Positions 58,711 to 64,000 of a stretch of 64,000 bases of DNA are shown here, piece after piece; the stretch's first letter is position 1; every line of letters starts with the position of its first letter. Where the stretch lies: the NCBI GenBank assembly GCA_025353585.1, contig JANXOM010000381.1:1-64000 (forward strand). Direction: 5' to 3'. The notes under the pieces are model-generated. The model was not told where the DNA came from. It saw only the letters and a program-made list of their open reading frames with translations, and did not search any database. Source of the stretch: Deltaproteobacteria bacterium. Its GTDB lineage: Bacteria; Myxococcota_A; Polyangia; Haliangiales; Haliangiaceae. The translations under genes were made by a program, and so were the position numbers.

Positions 58711-59910
58711 TCACGCCCCCGTCATGAAAGTGGCCATCAGCGCCTGCACGAGGTGCTGACCATAGGTGTCGGTGACGCTCGTCGGCACCGTGAGCATGTA
58801 CGTGGCGCTCGGGTCGAAGCCGGTCGGGTTCGTGGAGTGGATCGTGATGTTCGCGCCCGAGGCGTCGAGCGAGATCGTGAACTGCGTGTACGGCGCGCCG
58901 CCCTCGGTCAGCTTGACGCCCGACAGCGAGGCCGGGTCGAGCGGGATGTTGTCCGCCGTCGAGACGATGATGTCGTCGGTGCGGGCGAGCGTGCCGCTGG
59001 TCGGATTGGACAGGGAGACGACGAGCGGCTCCATCTGGAACGTGAACGCCGAGGTGTCGCCCGGCGTGCAGTCCTTGGTGACGTCTCCGAGCGGCGGAGC
59101 GCAGACGTTGTTGCCGGACTTGTCGACGATGTCGTTGGAGAACACGAGCTGGCACTTCACGTTCGCCGGCAGCGCGCCGAGCGGGTTCAGGATGATCGCC
59201 GGGCCGAGGGCGTCGAAGCCGCCGACCGCGGGGACCTGCTGATCACCGGACGGATTCCAGTAGCTCGTGTCGAGGTTCAGCGGGACGTCGATCGCGAGAC
59301 CGTCGCCGCACTTGATATTGACCTCGTCCTTGCGGAACTGGTGGAGGTCCGCCGCGCCATCGAGGTTGCCGTCGAGCACGCCGACCGGCGTGCCCTTCGC
59401 GAACGTGCCACAGCCGGCGTCGCGGTGGCAGATGCACACGGCGTGGTCGCCGGTGCAGGTCTGCGGAAGGACGTCCGCGGCGACCGAGCACTTCGCGATG
59501 TCGTCCGGCGTCGCCCCGACGGGGACGAACTGAAACGAGCTGCCGTCGTTCTCGACGGGCACGGTGCAGGAGATGTTCTCGAGGTAGTTGCCCACCAGGA
59601 GCTCGTCGATGATCACGCGGAGCGACTGGCTGGTCGCGGCGATCTGGAGCGTGGCAACGTCCGGCTCGTCCGACGCGCTCGCGTCGATGTGCGACCCGAA
59701 GCCGAAGACGCGGCTCGCGTGGACAACGCCGAACTGGTCGGTGACGCTGTCCTGCAGGCGAACCTGCTCCACCATCGGCGGGCCGTCGGTGTTGAGGTTG
59801 GTCGCGCTGTCGGTACTCACGCAGCCGGCAATGGCAGCGAGACCGAGCACGAGCGCGCCGGTCAGCGCGAGCATGGGGCGGTTGGGGGCTTGATGGATCA
59901 GCGAGGTCAT
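58711..59910 (-). CDS. Lipoprotein partner of the Oar-like receptor
   Basis: 399 residues from ATG 59910, preceded by a strong Shine-Dalgarno-like AAGGGGAG (59929-59922). The lipobox A-I-A-G-C is at Cys30. The mature region contains a Cys-rich part (C-T-G-D-H-A-V-C-I-C-H-R-D-A-G-C) and a C-terminal Ig-like domain (DIIVSTADNIPLDPASLSGV, F-D-P-S-A-T-Y-M-L-T-V), as in bacterial Big/SbsA-type domains. It is adjacent to and co-oriented with the receptor gene (2-bp gap). It may be an extracellular or periplasmic partner; no ligand known. Confidence 0.72.
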   Translation of the reverse strand: MTSLIHQAPNRPMLALTGALVLGLAAIAGCVSTDSATNLNTDGPPMVEQVRLQDSVTDQFGVVHASRVFGFGSHIDASASDEPDVATLQIAATSQSLRVIIDELLVGNYLENISCTVPVENDGSSFQFVPVGATPDDIAKCSVAADVLPQTCTGDHAVCICHRDAGCGTFAKGTPVGVLDGNLDGAADLHQFRKDEVNIKCGDGLAIDVPLNLDTSYWNPSGDQQVPAVGGFDALGPAIILNPLGALPANVKCQLVFSNDIVDKSGNNVCAPPLGDVTKDCTPGDTSAFTFQMEPLVVSLSNPTSGTLARTDDIIVSTADNIPLDPASLSGVKLTEGGAPYTQFTISLDASGANITIHSTNPTGFDPSATYMLTVPTSVTDTYGQHLVQALMATFMTGA

Positions 59911-59921
59911 AAACTTTGATG

Positions 59922-59929
59922 CTCCCCTT
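59922..59929 (-). promoter_or_regulatory. Strong ribosome binding site
   Basis: AAGGGGAG on the minus strand, 11 nt before ATG 59910. This gene has a true leader, in contrast to the many starts here without a Shine-Dalgarno sequence. Confidence 0.65.
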
Positions 59930-59962
59930 CAGTTAGCGACCAGCGAGAAACGACGCCCGCTT

Positions 59963-59989
59963 GTACTAACCGCGTCGAGAATGTGTCAA
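59963..59989 (-). promoter_or_regulatory. Sigma70-like promoter of the receptor operon
   Basis: On the minus strand TTGACA (59989-59984, perfect -35), then a 15-bp gap and TAGTAC (59968-59963). The spacing is short, so the exact -10 is uncertain. It lies 53-79 bp upstream of ATG 59910, leaving room for a leader of about 45 nt. Confidence 0.42.
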
Positions 59990-60154
59990 GGCAGTTCTAG
60001 CCTTGTATCAAGTTGCTACGCGCCGCGAACCAGCCATCTGATCACGCGAGGTGACAGCGCGACCGAGCGGCGTCGCAGACGCTGTCGCAGGCTAGTCGAC
60101 CAGCCGCCGCGTTCTGCCACGAGCAGGCCTGCAGGCGTGATGAATGTCCGGGGT

Positions 60155-60292
60155 CAGGCGCGCGAAGCGCGGCCGGTCACGCGCAAAGCGCGGCCGGTTA
60201 GACGCGCGAAGCGCGGCAGTCGAGCTCCGCGAAGCGCGGCCAGTCGAGCGCCGCAAAGCGCGGCTACTCCAGCGCCGCGAGGCGCGCAGCGG
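60155..60292. repeat. About six tandem 21-24 bp units with a GCG-rich hairpin core
   Basis: Between the ExbD stop (60300) and the receptor-operon promoter, units of 21-24 bp share the core CGCGAAGCGCGG (variants CGCAAAGCGCGG, CGCGAGGCGCG). The core can pair as CCGCG-AAG-CGCGG. The rest of the 390-bp gap 59911-60299 holds the promoter and ribosome binding site; I see no gene in it. Confidence 0.7.
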
Positions 60293-60299
60293 CCCGACG

Positions 60300-60773
60300 C
60301 TACTTGCCGGCGCCGGGCTGGTCTTCTTTGACCTTGAGCGCGACCTTGATCTCGTCGTGGTTCACGTCCGCGGCGAGGCTGCGGATGGTGTCCATCGTCG
60401 AGACGACGTCCTTCCAGCCGACCTTGCCCTCGAAGTCCACGAACACGACCTTCTCCGTCCCGCTGTGCATGCTCTCGAGCTTCGGGCGCAGCGACTTCGC
60501 GATGTCCGTCAGCTGGATCGGCTGATCCTTGTCGCCGTCGTTGAACACGAACGAGCCGTCGTTCTTGACCGAGATCGTCAGCTGGATCGAGTTCGGATCC
60601 GGCATCTCGATCTCGGTGTTGAGCTTACGCGGCACCTCGAGGGTCTCCATCTTCATCATGATGGGCATGACGACGAGGAAGATGATCAGCAAGACGAGGA
60701 GCACGTCGATCAGCGGGGTCACGTTGATCTCGCTCTGGACCCCGCCCTTGTTGCCGCCGGATGACATCCCCAT
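60300..60773 (-). CDS. exbD: ExbD/TolR-family protein, second copy
   Basis: 157 residues from ATG 60773, 2 bp after the first ExbD stop. One transmembrane helix near residues 20-42 contains the proton-path Asp23 in I-N-V-T-P-L-I-D-V. The periplasmic part has V-P-R-K-L-N and D-G-S-F-V-F-N-D, then V-F-V-D-F-E-G-K-V-G-W. It works with ExbB and TonB to energise outer-membrane receptors with proton-motive force. Two different ExbD genes after one ExbB is a pattern of specialised TonB clusters; the copies may form heterodimers. Confidence 0.93.
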   Translation of the reverse strand: MGMSSGGNKGGVQSEINVTPLIDVLLVLLIIFLVVMPIMMKMETLEVPRKLNTEIEMPDPNSIQLTISVKNDGSFVFNDGDKDQPIQLTDIAKSLRPKLESMHSGTEKVVFVDFEGKVGWKDVVSTMDTIRSLAADVNHDEIKVALKVKEDQPGAGK

Positions 60774-60775
60774 GG

Positions 60776-61273
60776 CTAGTTCTCCCCCTTGGAGTCTTTC
60801 GCGATGGCGAGATCGATCGACTGCACGTCCATGTTCTTGTTCAGGTACATGAGCACCGGGTAGACGCTCTCGTACGGCGCGAGGCCGTCCGCCTTGAGAT
60901 AGATCCGGCCGACCGCCTCGGGGTTCTTCGGCACCGCCCACGCGGCGCGGACCTGCTGCTCCATCTCCTTGAGCGTCGCCTCCGTCACCGGGCCGAGCTT
61001 GTTCTTCTCGATGAAGAGCGTGCCTTCCACGTCGATCGTGACGACCGGCTGCAGCTTGTCCTTCTCCTGCGAGTAGTTGTGCGCGCCCGGCAGGTTCACG
61101 TCGTGGCCGCGCCCCATCAGCAGCACCATCAGCATGAAGATGATGAGCAGCACCAGCATGACGTCCACGAGCGGCGTCACGTTGATGTCGTTGCGAACGA
61201 CATCCGTGTGGGGCTTCTTGTGCCCCGACAGCCGCCAGCGGCGGTTGTTATGGCCAGCGCGGGCCCTCGTCAT
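60776..61273 (-). CDS. exbD: ExbD/TolR-family protein, first copy
   Basis: 165 residues from ATG 61273, 4 bp after the ExbB stop. A basic N-terminus rich in Arg, His and Asn precedes the membrane helix with Asp37 (I-N-V-T-P-L-V-D-V-M-L-V-L-L-I-I-F). The periplasmic domain includes L-F-I-E-K-N-K-L and I-Y-L-K-A-D-G-L-A-P-Y-E-S-V. It keeps the Asp needed for proton passage, as does the second copy. Energy-transducing partner of ExbB. Confidence 0.93.
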   Translation of the reverse strand: MTRARAGHNNRRWRLSGHKKPHTDVVRNDINVTPLVDVMLVLLIIFMLMVLLMGRGHDVNLPGAHNYSQEKDKLQPVVTIDVEGTLFIEKNKLGPVTEATLKEMEQQVRAAWAVPKNPEAVGRIYLKADGLAPYESVYPVLMYLNKNMDVQSIDLAIAKDSKGEN

Positions 61274-61277
61274 CTGA

Positions 61278-61964
61278 TTAGTTCCGACCCTCGCGGAGCA
61301 CGAAGTCGATGAACTCGCTCGAGACGTCGTTCATGTCGATGACGAAGCTCTCGACGCGCGACGTGAAGAAGTTGAACGACATGGCCGCGATGATGGCGAC
61401 CGCGAGGCCGAGCGCGGTGGACACGAGCGCCTCGGAGATCTTCGGGCCGATCTCGTTGATCGTCACGCTGCCGCCCTTGAGCAGCTGGAAGGTCCCGAGG
61501 ATGCCGATGACGGTACCGAGGAGGCCGATGAACGGCGTCGCCGAGGCGACGGTGCCGAGGTACGGGAGACCCTTGCGGAGGTTGGAGGTCTCGCGCTCCT
61601 TGACGCGCTCGAGGGCGCGGTTCACGGAGTCGACGAGGTCGAAGTCGCCGACGTCATCGGGACCCTCGGTCTTGAGCGCCTCGCGCCCGGCGACGAGCGC
61701 CGTGAGGCCCGACGCCATGACGTTGGCGACCGGGCTCTGCTTCATCTGCTTCGCCGCGTTCAGCGCGCCGACCGCGTTGTTATCGCGGAGGAAGTTCCCG
61801 AGAGCCTGCACGTAGCGAATGCTCTGACCGCTCGCCGAGGAGTACGCGATGAGGCGCTCCGCGATCACGTAGATCATGAACACCGACATGCCGAGCATGC
61901 CCACCGTGATGATCTTCACGATGATGGACATGTTGTTCCACAGCTCTACAAGGTCGAGTCCCAT
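61278..61964 (-). CDS. exbB: MotA/TolQ/ExbB proton channel protein
   Basis: 228 residues from ATG 61964. Three membrane helices: about 14-38, 130-155 (P-Y-L-G-T-V-A-S-A-T-P-F-I-G-L-L-G-T-V-I-G-I) and 172-195 (S-T-A-L-G-L-A-V-A-I-I). The family motif G-L-L-G-T-V-x-G-I and the E-A-L-V-S-T-A-L-G-L segment are clear. It forms the proton channel with ExbD and drives TonB. It lies between tonB and two exbD genes, on one strand with gaps of 39 and 4 bp. Confidence 0.95.
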   Translation of the reverse strand: MGLDLVELWNNMSIIVKIITVGMLGMSVFMIYVIAERLIAYSSASGQSIRYVQALGNFLRDNNAVGALNAAKQMKQSPVANVMASGLTALVAGREALKTEGPDDVGDFDLVDSVNRALERVKERETSNLRKGLPYLGTVASATPFIGLLGTVIGILGTFQLLKGGSVTINEIGPKISEALVSTALGLAVAIIAAMSFNFFTSRVESFVIDMNDVSSEFIDFVLREGRN

Positions 61965-62003
61965 AGCACGTTCCTGTCGGGGGTTTTGAGCGGTCCTGGA
62001 TCG

Positions 62004-62825
<822 letters not shown>

Positions 62826-62849
62826 CGGCGTGGGCTCCTTGGAGGGCGA

Positions 62850-63902
62850 TCAGCCGCCGGTCTTTGCCGGGTCACTCGGTGGAGCGATCGGCGCCGAGGG
62901 AACCTCGGGCGCACCTTGGGCCTTCTTCGCCTCATCGGATAGAACGTGCGATGCGTGCTGAAGTTCTTGCGCCGTGGCCCGATCGATGGCGGCCGCGAAC
63001 GACGCGCCCTGGGCCATGGACCGGAAGTTGTAGATCGAGGCCTGAAGGCCCGGAAACTTTGGGTTCTTCGGCGACAGCTTGGCCGCCTTGCCGAGCGCGC
63101 CGACCGCGCGATCCGCGAGCTCGATGGACTCGGTCGCCGCCAGGCTCCGCGAGTTGAGCTTGGCCCAGCCGACGTTGCCGATGAACTGGTAAGCGCCGAT
63201 CTTGGCCGACGGCTCCGTCGAGGTCTCGGCGACCTGCAGGTACCACTCGATCGACTTGCGCCAGTTGCCCGACTTCAGGTTGATGCCGGCGAGGTTACCC
63301 ATGATGTCGGGATCCTTCGGCTTCTTGTCGAGGAGGCCCTGCCAGTAGGCGAGCGCCTTGTCGTACTGCGACGAGTCGATCCAGATCTGCGTCATGAGGG
63401 CGCGGATTTCGGCGTCGTCCGGGTGGTCGGTCAGCCAGCGGCCGAACGAGTCGGCGACCAGGTCCGCGACGTCCTTCGGCGCGATCGCGCAGAGGTCGAC
63501 CTTCTTGCACTCGAAGCTCGACGCGCAGACGTTCTTCTCGTCGCACGGGTCGAAGCGCTCGTCGTCGTCCTTGACGCACACGAACTTCGTCAGCGGCGTG
63601 ACCTTCGGGGTCAGCTTGCACTGCGGAGTGTCCGACGCGCCGAGGATGATCGGCTCGTCCGTGCCCGGCTTGAAGATCTTGGCCTGGTCGAGACCGAGGT
63701 TGTAGCGCAGCACTGGATCGTCGAGCTTCTGCTGCGCGAGCTCGTAGTGACCGAGGGCCGCCTTGAAGCGCGTCTCGCGGAAGGCGGAGTTGCCCTTCCG
63801 GATCCGGCTGCGGGCATCGAGACTGTCGCACCCGCCGGCCGCGACTGTCGCGACGACAATCGCCAGACACATCGCGAGGCTGCGGGTGGCGGTCCGGGTC
63901 AT
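62850..63902 (-). CDS. TPR lipoprotein of the TonB operon
   Basis: 350 residues from ATG 63902; a longer frame from 63929 would begin inside the promoter and is rejected. The signal ends A-G-G-C (Cys24). Helical TPR-like repeats follow: IRKGNSAFRETRFKAALGHY, Y-D-K-A-L-A-Y-W-Q-G-L-L-D-K-K-P-K-D and W-R-K-S-I-E-W-Y-L-Q-V-A. A four-Cys insert (C-D-E-K-N-V-C-A-S-S-F-E-C) lies near residue 120. A Pro/Ala-rich tail ends the protein. It leads the tonB-exbB-exbD-exbD cluster, with 24 bp to tonB, so it probably serves the same machine. Confidence 0.75.
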   Translation of the reverse strand: MTRTATRSLAMCLAIVVATVAAGGCDSLDARSRIRKGNSAFRETRFKAALGHYELAQQKLDDPVLRYNLGLDQAKIFKPGTDEPIILGASDTPQCKLTPKVTPLTKFVCVKDDDERFDPCDEKNVCASSFECKKVDLCAIAPKDVADLVADSFGRWLTDHPDDAEIRALMTQIWIDSSQYDKALAYWQGLLDKKPKDPDIMGNLAGINLKSGNWRKSIEWYLQVAETSTEPSAKIGAYQFIGNVGWAKLNSRSLAATESIELADRAVGALGKAAKLSPKNPKFPGLQASIYNFRSMAQGASFAAAIDRATAQELQHASHVLSDEAKKAQGAPEVPSAPIAPPSDPAKTGG

Positions 63903-63914
63903 GTGGGGCGCGCG

Positions 63915-63943
63915 ACTATACATACGCAAGTGATGGGCATCAA
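63915..63943 (-). promoter_or_regulatory. Sigma70 promoter of the TonB operon
   Basis: On the minus strand TTGATG (63943-63938), 17-bp spacer, TATAGT (63920-63915). Among the best sigma70-like promoters in the window. The predicted +1 is near 63908, giving a leader of about 6 nt before ATG 63902 and ruling out ATG 63929. Confidence 0.65.
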
Positions 63944-64000
63944 CCAGGGAGGCCCATCTCTACTACGAGGTACTACACGCCGGGTCTGACGCGAAGTGAC

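Noticed and set aside
60155-60292. CRISPR array
   Set aside because: Units are contiguous, 21-24 bp and diverged, with no spacers and no cas genes.
63903-63929. Nine extra N-terminal codons for the TPR lipoprotein
   Set aside because: The -10 box TATAGT lies within them.

Overview
The window is very GC-rich, densely packed DNA with no rRNA, tRNA, insertion sequence, phage gene or CRISPR array that I can see. Gene content points to a myxobacterium (Myxococcota), most likely Haliangium/Kofleria-like: eukaryotic-type Ser/Thr kinases with PEGA-type tails, FHA and sigma54 regulators, cysteine-rich-repeat and IgGFc-binding-type lipoproteins, Ser-Gly repeat tails, an AgmX/PglI-type domain, an Oar-like TonB-dependent receptor and CFI-box proteins. 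This assignment is inference from gene families; no phylogenetic marker is present.

Layout: 1-6247 holds a partial Pro/Ala-rich membrane protein, a HEAT/TPR-like protein, a TPR lipoprotein and a DUF4266-DUF3570-lipoprotein set. 6300-11038 holds two tandem CFI-box exported proteins, then a PolB-like 3'-5' exonuclease coupled to a 3-methyladenine DNA glycosylase. 11025-17292 holds envelope proteins of unknown role and a PEGA-tailed protein kinase. 17302-19687 is a PLP decarboxylase, [2Fe-2S] ferredoxin and beta-carbonic anhydrase group. 19730-25139 holds a TonB-dependent receptor coupled to a Ser-Gly repeat lipoprotein, plus lipoproteins. 25519-31255 is a glycogen/trehalose operon (sugar nucleotidyltransferase, glgX, treY) without treZ. 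31422-44901 is a signalling block: an FHA-sigma54 activator, a PilT-like ATPase, a hybrid histidine kinase, a protein kinase with a pseudopilin-like tail and a sigma54 activator with a degenerate receiver. 44931-51233 is a complete MoxR/DUF58/VWA/TPR (Bat-type) operon. 51308-55062 holds DUF1844, a lipoprotein HtrA protease and a PcrA helicase. 55229-63902 is a complete TonB system (TPR lipoprotein, TonB, ExbB, two ExbD) next to an Oar-like receptor and its partner lipoprotein.

The strongest window-wide signal is regulatory. Many transcription-leading genes carry a -10-like hexamer whose last base lies 5-8 nt before the start codon, and several also have a -35 box 18 bp upstream. That places the predicted +1 at or next to the start codon, so much of this genome may use leaderless mRNAs. 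Within operons, cistrons are joined by 1- or 4-base stop/start overlaps. Several start codons were chosen from these two signals.
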